This document shows positions 10,976 through 22,471 of a stretch of DNA of 59,712 nt, one piece after another (the stretch's first letter is position 1; every line of letters starts with the position of its first letter). The notes under the pieces were generated by a model, which saw nothing but the letters and a program-made list of their open reading frames with translations, was not told where the DNA came from and ran no database searches. The position numbers were made by a program, and so were the translations under genes. The stretch is from Phaeoceros laevis. Taxonomy: Eukaryota > Anthocerotophyta > Anthocerotopsida > Notothyladales. The stretch spans positions 107,162-166,873 of the forward strand of contig JBNGIQ010009014.1 of NCBI GenBank assembly GCA_049999765.1, in the 5' to 3' direction.

Positions 10976-11611
10976 TGCTTTTTTGCAGGCGCATGTACAA
11001 AGAGATGTAGACAGTCATGTAAGTCATATAGGATAGGTTCAGGAGATGAGCTAAACCATAGTTGTACAGCAGACTTCAAATTGTTGGAGGTATACTAGGT
11101 CCAATTGTGTTTGCACATTGAGGTGGATAAAGCATATTAGTTAGGAAATTCAGACGGATCAACTAAGCTCTACACATCACACTTATCAGTGGCCTGTTCA
11201 TCTCAAAGTACTTCAGGAGCCATCCACTCCGGCTGTGACGAATGAACAACCAGATCCTTTCAGATCCTCCTTTCACCCTAACAGGCCCTTGCCCTCATTC
11301 AATATGTTCTTCAAATATCCCCGGGTATCCACTGGAAAATGACCATGTCCTCACTTCCAATCAGCTCCCATTCTTTTCGGTTGAGGAGATCCGTCATTCT
11401 GTGTTCTGATACGTGGTAGATCAGTGTCCGCGATCCCTGTCCATGTCTCAGTTTGACAGGGATAGGGCTAAGCACGCACGTTCACCCCAAGAGAAAGACG
11501 ACAATCTGAGTTTGACGGGGATAAAGTTAAAAGCACATTCGCACCCAAGAGAAAGAAAACAATCTCTGCACACACACACACGCACCTGAGCACTGGCTAG
11601 ATCTTGTATTC
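10976..11611. other. Intergenic, including PPR 3' flank
   Basis: No gene seen. About 11455-11611 is nearly repeated at 22345-22471, so the 3' flank was copied together with the PPR gene. A short CA run lies near 11570. Confidence 0.6.
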
Positions 11612-14483
11612 TCACGGTCGACCCTTACAACTGCAACGCCCGTTTGCGAATCGATGCACACGGTACCCATCCCTTACCACAATGTCTCTCTGTTCAAGCC
11701 TTGACATGATTTCCGTGGAGCTGTGGCAGTCGCTGCACATGCGTAGATTCTTCGTTACCACCAGAGGTGTCCCACTTGGAGTGTTCAACAAACCAAACGC
11801 CAGAGCTAGCTTCTCAGCATGCCCACAAAGCACATCTTCCTTTTCCTTCTGACTCCGTGGCTTCAACACCAACTTTGTGTGAGATACGTGGCCTCCTTCC
11901 TGCTTCACACGTGCATTTGTGCTCTCTACCTTAAGCGCAATAATATCCTTTCTCCTTTCTCCCACCAGAAATCTGTGTACCTCCTTATTCACCTCAATGC
12001 TCGCCACTGCAGGTTTCTTGGTAGCTCCTGCTGCCTTTCTCTGTGTTTCAATCCTGTCTACATCGGTCCACCTACGCGCATCTGCGTAGGCATTGGCCAT
12101 GAGCACATAGGCAGACGCCATTTGAGGGTCCAGCCTAACACTGCTTTCAAAACACCACACAGCCCTCTCTATATCCCCGTGACTTTTGCAGGCATTCAAC
12201 AAAGACGTCAAGCCCACCACATTACTTTGGCCTTCACATGGTAATAGCATCTTCTCTGCCTCATCTAATTGGCCAGCACGCCCAAGAAGATCAATCATGC
12301 AGTTGTAATGCTCAATAGTAGGTTTGATGCCATGCTGTTCAGCCATGGAATCCAAGAGTTTGCGACCCTCGTGGACCAGTCCCTCATGACTGCATGCTAC
12401 TAGAAGGCAAGTAAAAGTAACATCATCAGGATGACCACCGGCAACTAACATCTCCTCAAAACAAGCTAGTGCCTTGCGACCTTCATCACAAGCACCATAC
12501 CCAGCAATCAGGGCATTCCATGTTACCACATTCTTTNNNNNNNNNNNNNNNNNNNNNNNNNNNNNNNNNNNNNNNNNNNNNNNNNNNNNNNNNNNNNNNN
12601 NNNNNNNNNNNNNNNNNNNNNNNNNNNNNNNNNNNNNNNNNNNNNNNNNNNNNNNNNNNNNNNNNNNNNNNNNNNNNNNNNNNNNNNNNNNNNNNNNNNN
12701 NNNNNNNNNNNNNNNNNNNNNNNNNNNNNNNNNNNNNNNNNNNNNNNNNNNNNNNNNNNNNNNNNNNNNNNNNNNNNNNNNNNNNNNNNNNNNNNNNNNN
12801 NNNNNNNNNNNNNNNNNNNNNNNNNNNNNNNNNNNNNNNNNNNNNNNNNNNNNNNNNNNNNNNNNNNNNNNNNNNNNNNNNNNNNNNNNNNNNNNNNNNN
12901 NNNNNNNNNNNNNNNNNNNNNNNNNNNNNNNNNNNNGCACCAGTGCTTGCACACGCCTTCAGAAGGCAAATAAAAGTTACATGGTCAGCCAAAATAAGGC
13001 CCCCCTCCTCCAGTTGTCCATACACCACAAGCGCCTCTTGGCTGAGTCCTTGCTGTGCATAACCAGCTATCAGGGCATTCCATGTCACCACATCCTTTGT
13101 GTCCATGCTGTCAAAAACCTGGCGTGCACCTTCCAGCTCACCACATTTTGCATACATGTCCACCAGGCAGTTGCTCACCACTACATCATCCAGCAGACCT
13201 CTTTTGACAATCTTTGAGTGCAGCTCCCTGCCCTTCTGTATAGCACCAGTGCTTGCACACGCCTTCAGAAGGCAAGCAAAAGTAACACGGTCAGCCAATA
13301 TGAGGCCCGCCTCCTCCATTTGTCCAGACACTACAAGCGCCTCTTGGCAGAGTCCTTGCTGTGCATACCCAGCAATCAGGGCATTCCATGTCACCACATT
13401 CTTTATGTCCATGCTGTCAAAAACCTGGCACGCATCTTTCAGCTCACCACATTTTGCATACATGTCCACCAGGCAGGTGCCAACAACCATGTCAGTAGGA
13501 TGGCCGCTGTGCAACACATCAGAGTGCACTTTTCTGCCAGATTCCAAGTCGGCGGCAAATGCACAAGCTTGAAGGGCAGCTACAAAGACGTAACCATCCG
13601 CCTTCACTCCTGCCTTACGCATGTCACGGTAGAGTTGTCTGGCCTCCTTCGGTTTTCCGTGCTTAGCATGTGCAGAGATTATGGAGAACCACATGAAGAC
13701 ATCTGGTTTTCCTACCCTGTTGAACACATCCATGCCCTCCTGTAGCCTACCTCCACATGCATACATGCGCAAGAGATGGTTTCCCAAAAATGTGTCGGAT
13801 CCGTACCCAAGCTTGACAGTGAGATCATCAAGTCGTCGCCCCAACACTAGATTTTTGTCAGCCCCGCATATCCGAATGACTCTGTACAGCAGAGAGGAAG
13901 GCACACGAGATTGTTTCTCCGCCAAGATGGTCAAAGCGTCCACTGCTGGACTTAGCTGCCCATTCTCACAAAATTGTTCGATTACAGCCTGAGCCGTTCC
14001 GTACCCTTGGCGCTCTGGCACCGTCGGAGCACCAGCATAATGATGCAACGAGGGGTTGGATGTAGGCTGAGCAGACCGTCCACCCTGCTTGTCCAAGGCA
14101 GCCAGCTCCGCATCGACCCAGTCAGGCTTGTAGAAGTTGTTCAGCCACAGGGGCTCCTTAGACTCCTTCTGCCTGAAATCGGGAGAGCGCGCGCTCTTCT
14201 TGTTCGTCCTGCAGTCCCACCACAATGTGGGGTCCAAGAAATACTGCCTCCACAACAACTCTTGTCGTTCTCCTGCACTGATATTATCCGGTATGCATAG
14301 CTTGGCTGCCAAGCCACAGCACGGCACAAATCTGCGGCTTGTGTAAATCCATTGCCTCGGAGGCACATTTAACCTCCCCTCCAGCTCCAGGGTGTGGGCC
14401 TGCCTCTCAGCTGCTGGCATCCAAAACCGCTGATGTTGCATCCCGTTGGTGGTGCGCAACGGTAGGTGGAGGAAATCCGCCAT
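11612..14483 (-). CDS. PLS-class DYW pentatricopeptide protein, copy 1
   Basis: The frame is open on both sides of a 400-N gap (12537-12936). An N-terminal ~185-residue leader is followed by PLS triplets: P motifs (VTFACLLKACASTGA), L motifs (NCLVDMYAKCGELEGARQVF) and S motifs (VVTWNALIAGYAQQGL). Then come E/E+ motifs (KKPAVASIEVNKEVHRFLVGE) and a DYW deaminase domain with the HAE of GHAEKLALAFG and the CxxCH of MCSDCHSS. Such proteins convert specific organellar C residues to U. The terminus reads CSCKGRP instead of the usual CGDYW. Start at 14483 or at the internal Met 14 residues later. The organelle is not decidable from sequence. The paralogue at 22472-26353 has lesions; this one has none outside the gap. 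Confidence 0.85.
12537..12936. other. Assembly gap (400 N) in PPR copy 1
   Basis: Exactly 400 N inside the near-identical PLS repeats, where assembly collapse is expected. The true repeat number is unknown. Confidence 0.99.
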
Positions 14484-15577
14484 CGCTACCTCTGCAAAAA
14501 CTGGAGCACTTGGCTATGGCGGCCCTCGGACTGGGAAATGTTATCCAGGTCAAGCGCAGCCACAAGCCACGGTGGCTCACAGGAAGTAGCAGCAGCAAGG
14601 ACATCTGTCGGAAAAGTCCTGATGCGAAGACCCTGCCTTACCAGGCAAGGCCTATTTTCCAAATGACTAGATGTTGTTCTTATGTGTTGGGCTACGAGGC
14701 TTGGCATTTGCATCCTCTCTTTGTTGTGGCTCGTGATAGAATCATGTGGAACGGACAAAGCTAGGGAAATTGCTCTGAATTACAGAGCTCAGGCTCCCAG
14801 CTTGGTTACCAAGCCAGTGGACCGGTTACTACTAACTACTGACTAGTGCACTTCAGGGCATTTCATAGCCTCAGGGCTGCATACGCCTAATCTTATATAA
14901 TAAAGAAATAGGGGAAGGTGTTGTGTGTCCGTCCCAGCGCCCTAATCCTAACTAATAATAAACCCTAACCCTAACTCTAGAGATTATCCAATGTCCAGAA
15001 TACCTTCTACTCCTGCTCTTTCATTAGAGAATTCCATCAAATGAAAGAAATTAAATAGAGCTTGCATAACTTAAGGTAATAGTACAAACTATAGCAGCAC
15101 AAAATATTTTTATTCAAAAAATATATATATAATATCTTGAAGTATATACAAGTAATCTTGAAATATAGTTAACTTCTTTATTAATATAAATATATATAAA
15201 AGATAAGTTATTGTTTATATATTTTTTATTTAAAAAGCTTAGCTTCTCAGGTTACAAATGTGTACACATCAAATTAGTGCCAGCTAGTCGCCTGCCTGCA
15301 CGTTAGTGCGGGCCTCTACACTAGTGAACAAACGAACAAACAAACAGACTAGTGCACTTTTCTGGAGCACTTGTTCCTACTCGTGAAAAACTAAAATAGG
15401 TTATAAGGCTGGCTGTCGGATGCTCGGTTCCTGGGTAGTGCGCTTGCTATTTGTGACTTGTACAGTGGCTGTGTTTAGTCCATCCAAAGTGCAGCCCATG
15501 GTGCTGTCTCGGCTGTGCCGGACTCCTCTACATTCATGTACCACATTCTAACATTTTTCACTGCAGCTGCATCGTAT
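14484..15577. other. Intergenic with AT-rich block and candidate insertion
   Basis: Between the PPR start and the ABC gene stop. A perfect 13-bp direct repeat gactagtgcactt occurs at 14841-14853 and 15347-15359. The 493 bp between them include an AT-rich core (15100-15240), so this may be a small insertion with its target-site duplication. A telomere-like word (aaccctaaccctaac, 14961-14975) is too short to be a real interstitial telomere. No coding signal. Confidence 0.45.
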
Positions 15578-18500
15578 TCAAGTGTAGCCCGTTGGATCGA
15601 GACCCATTTCTGATCCGAGAGCCCAGCTTCCCTTCCCATCGCCTGGAAGGTGCAAAACGTGGGTATGATAACGGAGAAGGTTCCGACGGTGTGCTACACT
15701 TACTACAGTAATGCCCAGTTGCATGATAGAGTTATATATTCGGTCCTGCATGAGCAAATCAGTGCCGGTTATCAGTTTAAGCACTCTTGACGAAATGCAG
15801 TCCAAACAGATGGCATGATTGTCTTTGATTCACAAACCTCAGCTTCTTCATTCAGCGCGCTGGTTGCTTCGTCCATTATCGCAAGCTGCGGCCTGTGGTA
15901 CAGTATCCTTGCAAGTGAGAGGCTCTGCTGTTCCCCCGGGGACAGAGTTTCTGTTCCAACATCACTCTACAAACCCACGAGGAAGGAAGGAACTTTATTA
16001 AGCACGAGACAGAGGCTTGGATAGAGCAAACTCCCAGGGGAAACGAAAAGAAACAGTTCCACCACACCAACCCCTACCTGCCAGTCGTGTTTGACTTTGT
16101 GAAGCAAGTATGTCATACCCACTTTCTGCAAGGCAGCCTCTAGACGCCGTACAGTAGACTCTGAAGCTGGCGTCTCTGGCTGCGGTCCGGGATAGCATAT
16201 TTGAGCAGCAAGGCCACCCCCTTTCACCAGCAGTGGGGTTTGAGGGATAAAGAGCACTCCTTTGCCACCCAGTCGCGGAGGAATCCAGGTACCCCCTGCA
16301 AGAGGCAACATGGTATACCACTATTGAATGGATTAACATACGAGATCCTGCCGATATTGAAGTTCATTGACCATAGCATGTGCACGGGTAACAGCATAAA
16401 GATTAGCGACTTTGCAGTTCGGAAAGGAACAGTCTGTAGGTATACCAGTTTGCAATGGCCAGATGCCACCAATAGCACGAAGTAAACTAGTCTTGCCGCT
16501 GCCAGTAGGACCTGTTATTAAGAGAGACTCTCCCCATCTCACTCTTGTGCTCAAGGATTTTACTATCAGCTGCTCGGTACGTGGAATGGTGACCGTCACG
16601 TTGTCACATATCATGGCAGCCAACTGTTCCAGTTGTGTGCTTTGTCTGGAACTTTGCTCTTCCACATCGCTAGCCCTTGCTTCGTCTTCGTGATCACTGG
16701 CTATCTGGTAATCTTGGCGCTGGAAGTCACATGAGTCCCGAATGGCTGCAAGTAGCACACTTAAGGGAGCAGTTGTGAACAGAGAAGCTGGAAAGGAGCG
16801 AGTATGATACTTCGGGTGGTCTAGGACTTCGAAGCCGTTGATGCCTACAGATGGGTAACCCAGGAGCAGACTAGCGGCACCCACTTGTCTGTACTTCGGT
16901 CCATCTGAGACATCCAGCACAGTTGAATCTGCCCAACTCTGAATCTCTGAAGGTCCTGACACTTTACCAGAATTAGAAAGGGTAGAGATTGGAAGACCTT
17001 TCCATGGATGAACTGCATCCGCCCAATGTCCCAACCTCTTTAGTCTACTTGTCACTTGATGTTGCCAGCCTAGGAAGACATTGAGTAACGTGTTTAGCTC
17101 TTCCTCAACAGCCGGCACATTCTGTGTGCTTGAGCTCCCAAAGGCCTCAGTACCCTCGTAAAAACTGCCAGCCATGGGCCATAGATCTACCGCTGCATGC
17201 TGAAAAGTGGTGACAACCATTATTGCTCCGGGCTCAACCTCTGGAAACATGGCCGCCAACATCTGCTGAATCTCCAGAGGGCAGAAGTGGATCGACACTT
17301 CAAGTACCCTGCTGCTCTGGACTGCCAGATACAGTGGTGGACTGACTAAGTATTCTTCAAGATCCAGTATTGGGGATGCTACTGCCCCAGAAGATGTAGA
17401 TAAGTCAGTCACATGCTCGTCCTTCACTGCCGCCTCATGCTTCCTTGGACTCTTCTGAGTATCTCTAAGTTCACCCTCAGGAACCCCCTCAGAAACTGGT
17501 GGAAGCAGGTTCAAAGCTTCAAATAATTCTGCAACTCGAACTGTATATCCAGCTAAGTCTGAAACCATTTTGGCAGTTTCAATGATCTGAGTAAAGCTGC
17601 AGAGGACGATCTTTGTTAGCTCGACTATCATTGTTGTGCCAACCAAACATGTTCTGGCGTGTGACCAACGGATAACCCATCATACCTAAAAATAAGTTGG
17701 AGCACAGAGAAGGAAGCATTGCTGATAAGGCTGGCTACGTCTCCACTCGTCTCCTGGCTATAACGGCCCCCAAAGACAGCAAGGCCCACCACACAGTAGT
17801 TTAAAATGCTACCTGCAAAACAGATCAGGAAAACGCTGCAATAAGTGATGTCTGCCGTTGCTGGATCGGAGAACAGGATGTAAAAAAGCAAATCAAAGGA
17901 ATCCCAGGAGAAGTCGGGAGGTGCTTACCGAGATACCCGTAAGCCTTGGTGACAAAATCTAACAAGAAGTGCCTGGTGACCAGCTTCCTTTGAGTGTCCA
18001 GGACACTTTCAAACTTGTTTTCTAGCTCAGTCTGCTCGAGCCTCCCACTATTATACATAGCGATACTCTCTGCGTTTCTACGAACCCTGCATCAAGAAGC
18101 ACAGAACGAATTAGTACCTAGCCAAGACATGATAGCAACAAACATCCATTCCAGAATATCTGTAACATTGTTGCGGTCTCTGGTAAGAGTCATTCTATCG
18201 CTGACAAGTTTCCTACACTTTGATCTGTGACAGATACAAGCACAGCCACCAGTACCTGACATGAGCGATTCTAAAAAATGCTTCCAATTTTTCTTGTCTT
18301 GCAACAAGGCCTGCAATGGGAGAGATAATCCAACGGGTAACTGTCGCACCCATTGCAAAGAAAATATAAACACTGACAGGACCGTACCACCCAACATACT
18401 TCCATACCCACCAGGTGTAGTATAGAATCATAAGCGGGGCTGCAATTGTTTTCAGCAAAAAATCTGTCAGCCTTTGGGAAAAATTATACAGCTCTTGTGT

Positions 18501-19096
18501 CACACGTTCGTCCGGATTGTCAACAATTTGATCAGGACTGTTCAGTGCACACAGATTAGGAGCTTTAAGATATGCCGTGTGGCAAGCTTCCGTTAGGTTT
18601 CTGCGCCACTGCAGAGCAAGAAGCTCAGCTGTCCACACCTGTGCTGCGCTACATACCGATTCCGCACCATACCATAAAAGGGAGAGCTGGATTGCGTCCG
18701 AGAGAAGCTGCACAGGAGGGAATATTTCCATGAGGTGCTGTCACAAAAATGAAACAGATCTGGACGGCTACCCACTGCTCTACCTGATCTCCCAGCTGGA
18801 ATGCGACCACCCATTATGAGAAGAACTACCTGCAGATCCTTGTCGATGAGAGCCAGATAGAATCGACCAATGACAAGCCCAGCTCTTGAGACAATTATGA
18901 CGCTGAGAACCGACAGCACCACAAGTACAATTGCTCCCCCTGCTTTGGCAATAACCATCAACCGGCATACACGCTTCAAAAAGAGAAGGTCCACAGCGAC
19001 AGGTTTTCGTGCTGAATGTGCTTTGATGTCGCCATTTCCCACAGCGGTATCTGCATCGGCAGCCTTAGGCAACAGAGGCTCCTTCAGGCTACCCAT
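15578..19096 (-). CDS. ABCD4: ABCD4-type ABC half-transporter with inserted CblD (MMADHC)-like domain
   Basis: Eight exons join in phase: 19096-18830, 18707-18256, 18086-17929, 17812-17686, 17596-16446, 16295-16078, 15966-15838, 15745-15578, giving 889 aa against about 606 for human ABCD4. The membrane domain carries the subfamily-D loop [14 protein letters not shown], then [46 protein letters not shown] and [10 protein letters not shown], each aligning with ABCD4. The ATPase has Walker A GPTGSGKT (697-704), signature LSPGEQQ, Walker [12 protein letters not shown] and H-loop SVAHR. Exon 5, 1151 nt without a stop, carries residues ~335-718. Between membrane domain and ATPase, residues ~426-620 match MMADHC/CblD: CP-x10-FPEV (440-455), [14 protein letters not shown] (524-537) and SLFTTAP (606-612). 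Human ABCD4 exports cobalamin from lysosomes and CblD acts in the cytosolic hand-over. Localisation and substrate here are inferred. Start at 19096; the 710 bp to prfB is shared. Confidence 0.9.
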
Positions 19097-19806
19097 TTGC
19101 CGGTACTGATTCACCCACCTGCCGAGTCTGCCTACTCAAGGCAATAATCAGATACCCGCTACAACTCTTCTACATGTACTGCATAGAATCCTGCAAATCC
19201 GCTGACGGACAGCCAGGGAATGGTTGCGTCCCTCCATTTTAGATTGCCAAAAATCAAGAGGCAACCATTCCCGTGGAAACACAAGCATTGTCCTTCATGA
19301 TCAGCTGTCCTTCATTTGCACTCGGCATAATCCGAAAAGGAGGCTCCCTCACGTATTCCTAAAAACTATTCAGCCATTGCAAACGTCGAGATGAAAACCG
19401 AGTAGACGGGGGCGACTGGAGCTTCAGATTTTGAAGAGAAAAGCGATATAGGAATGGCGTGGTCGTCTCCTGACCGACGCTGTCATCGCCGAAGACGCCA
19501 TTTGTGGGCGTCTCTAAATAGTCTGAGAAAACTTGTGGGAGTGGATGAGAGTGGTCCCCCCCACCCACCGAATTTCAAGAGCCGTGTCCCTCTTGCACGC
19601 AACCAAAATAATGAGAACAGTGGTCGCAACTGCTTCAGTCTCTGAATGTGCGGCACTTATTAGGGTTGCCACCGATCTCAATCCGCGCTGTTGGAATCCT
19701 TGAGCTGCTCCGGAACTTCGAAGTCCCGGAAGAACAGTTGAGCTCACGTGAACACGACAGAGTAACTTCAATTTCAGCTGGTTAGGCGAGCACCCGGATT
19801 GATCTC
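19097..19806. promoter_or_regulatory. Divergent intergenic region ABCD4 / prfB
   Basis: 710 bp separate the two start codons, which point away from each other, so both promoters and leaders must lie here. No conserved element, TATA box or open gene was identified with confidence. Confidence 0.5.
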
Positions 19807-21684
19807 ATGTCGGGGTCTCCCTTCACCATTTCGGCTCATTATCCTTTCTCCACATCTTCTCCGCTATTGAACTTCCGCTCCGGAAGACTGCCGGAATCTT
19901 GTCCCAGTTGGAGAAAGGCTGGTGGATCCCCGTGTTTCCTTCATGCTCAGGACAATGGGTCAAGCAGACTCGCTTCTCAACCAAGTGCGACAGCCACAGG
20001 AGAAACCGCAACAGGGTCTGGGCGGGAATTTGGTTGGTTACCACTTCTGTGCACTGGTGTTCTTGGCTGGCTAGGCCAGCTGCTCAGGGGAATTTCACCT
20101 GTCCGCCTCTGATTCTTCTGATGAAGCTTGTGTGTACTTCGGTTCCTTTCAGACTTCTACGGCATCAGGAAAGGAGTGGAAGACGCCGCTGTTCAAGTTC
20201 AAGAGATTCTGGCATCGTCTGGAATGGCTCAGCAGCAAGCTACTCTGGCTGACCTCGAGCAACAGGCAGCTGCAACGACTCTATGGGACGACCCTGCAAG
20301 AGCTCAGCAGGTCCTTTCAGCACTTGGGGAAGTGAAGGATGATCTTGCTGCTCTCAAAGCATTCAAGGATAAGGTAGGGTTTCTTTCAGAATAGAGGCGG
20401 CATCGCCAGCGAATCTGGTGTTTGTGATCAGCAGTTTGACTTTTGTGCTGTGCGTGCAGATGGATGATGCACAGGTAATCATGCAGTTCTTGGACGAAAT
20501 GGAGTCGGCTGATTCCTCGCTCTTGGAAGAGGCTGGAGCAATAGTGGAATGGCTTCGGAATGCAACTGAGCGCTATGAACTGACTAAGCTCCTTTCCGGC
20601 ACTTATGACAAAAAGGGTGCTCGTATTACCATCTCGGCTGGAGCAGGAGGGACTGATGCGCAGGTTGATGGAAGTTTTTGTGGAAGGGTCTTTGATACAG
20701 AAAGGACTGTTAGTCTTTCTACGGCAACCTGAGTGGTGGTGTCTCATGAATGCTGCCCATTTTTTGTTTCAGTGCAGGATTGGGCAGAAATGCTCCTACG
20801 TATGTACACGCGCTGGGCAGACAAACAGGGTTTCAAGACGAGGGTAGTGGAAATATCGGAAGGCGAAGAAGCTGGAATAAAGTCTGCCACCTTGGAAGTG
20901 GATGGTCGATTTGCATATGGCTACCTTTCCAGCGAGAAGGGAACTCACCGTCTTGTACGGCAGTCTCCATTCAACTCCAAGGGGCTGCGCCAGGTGCGTG
21001 CTAACCTCTTGGAATGCCATAAATGCAGGCGGCGAGGGTGTGACCTGGTTCTATACAAGGCATGGGACACTGACCATGTTTGACCTTCTTTGCAGACTAG
21101 TTTTGCAGGGTTGGAGCTCATGCCGCTTATTGAAGAGGAGTCACTCAAGGTCGACATACCTGAAACCGACCTTGACATGAGTACGTCGAGAGCAGGTGGA
21201 AAAGGAGGCCAGAATGTTAACAAAGTAGAAACTGCAGTGCGAATCACGCACATCCCCACCGGCATCTCAGTCCGCTGTACAGGTGGTTATTATACTTGGA
21301 AGAAGAGCTGCCTGTTTAGTTCCTGTATGGTGGTTTGCACGTTCGCTAATGAGAGGTCTGTTCTCTTCAGAGGAACGTAGCCAGCTGCAAAACAAGGAAA
21401 AAGCACTGGCCTATCTGAAGGCCAAATTGCTTGTTATTGCCGAAGAGCAGAGAGCCACAGAAATCAAAGAGATTCGGGGAGATGTGGTGAAGGCCGAATG
21501 GGGCCAGCAAATCAGAAACTACGTGTTTCACCCCTACAAGTTAGTCAAAGATCTTAGAACAGGTCTGGAAACCTCGGATGTGCAGGGTGTCATGGACGGG
21601 GACCTAGACTCCTTCATGAAAGGCTACTTGAGGCAGAAGCACTTAAACCTGCAGGGGGATGCCCAGGCATTGCTCCAAGCCTGA
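19807..21684 (+). CDS. PRFB1: Plastid peptide chain release factor 2
   Basis: Six exons (19807-20032, 20153-20373, 20460-20663, 20778-20993, 21096-21282, 21371-21684) encode 455 aa in phase. The first exon is a Ser/Thr/Arg-rich transit-like leader of about 75 residues, followed by [11 protein letters not shown], the start of the bacterial-type RF2 body. The stop-codon recognition tripeptide SPF is at 280-282 and the peptidyl-hydrolysis GGQ at 326-328 ([17 protein letters not shown]). RF2 recognises UGA and UAA and releases nascent chains; Arabidopsis PrfB1 (HCF109) acts in chloroplasts. An intact GGQ rules out the PrfB3 paralogue. Plastid rather than mitochondrial location is inferred from the leader and family. 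Confidence 0.93.
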
Positions 21685-22471
21685 AGGACGGTGCTAGATT
21701 CTTACATGCTTGAGACACATGAGCTAGACGGGAGCTTTTACAGGTCCTGTCAGATGACAGTGTGAAGGATCCGTCCAGCTTCCCTCATTGCTTGAATGCT
21801 AGGAAAATCGATCCCGTCCCACGGGTTTGGTAACTTTGGATTTCAGCCGAAGCCAGCTAGGGTGGGGTGGCATCATAGCCTGAGCCTGACAGCCTATTGT
21901 AAGGTGTTACCGCCAGTATTGACAAGCTTAAGAATTCCATCGGCTGGCTTCCAGGCAAATATTCTTGGCAGACTACCGGGGAAGGCTCTTGTGGTGCTGC
22001 GGTGGGATGAAGATGTTGAACGATGTTACTGAAGATGTTGAACGGCAGTGAATTGAAACTGCAGACATCAGTCCTGCTGAAATACTGCAGCCCCTACACG
22101 AGCATGTCTGGTTCTTCTTAGACTTGAATGGCTGACTACACAGGTGTGCAAGAAAAGAAACAATCAAAACAGTCTTTTTCTCAGACACATACCATCATCT
22201 GCCAGATTTGCACTGATTTCCCAGTGCAAGAGGCTCTTCCCTTGCAGCTTTACAACACATCTATGAACATTTTTAAGCACTGGAGGTACTTGTAACCAGC
22301 TTTTCCCAGGATTGTAGGTCTGACTTCGGTAAGCACCACCATCTCAATCCCCAAGAGAAAGACAACAATCTCAATTTGACGGGGATAGAGTTACTAAGCA
22401 CATTCACAACCAAGAGAAAGACCACGATCTCTCGCACTCACACCTGAGCACTGGCTAGATCTTCAGTATTC
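21685..22471. other. Intergenic, prfB 3' side to PPR copy 2
   Basis: No gene seen. About 22345-22471 is the duplicated PPR 3' flank shared with 11455-11611. A small direct duplication (gatgttgaacg) lies near 22011-22040. Confidence 0.55.

Noticed and set aside
12469-13745. Long plus-strand open frames opposite PPR copy 1, and likewise 23325-25529 opposite copy 2
   Set aside because: They mirror the PPR code on the other strand; repeats of exactly 306 nt and low-complexity translations show they are shadows.
14486-14758. Minus-strand 90-codon frame ending just before the PPR start
   Set aside because: A stop separates it from the PPR frame, no motif is recognised, and the sequence is not kept upstream of PPR copy 2.
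14961-14975. Interstitial telomere repeat
   Set aside because: Only about two and a half CCCTAA units.
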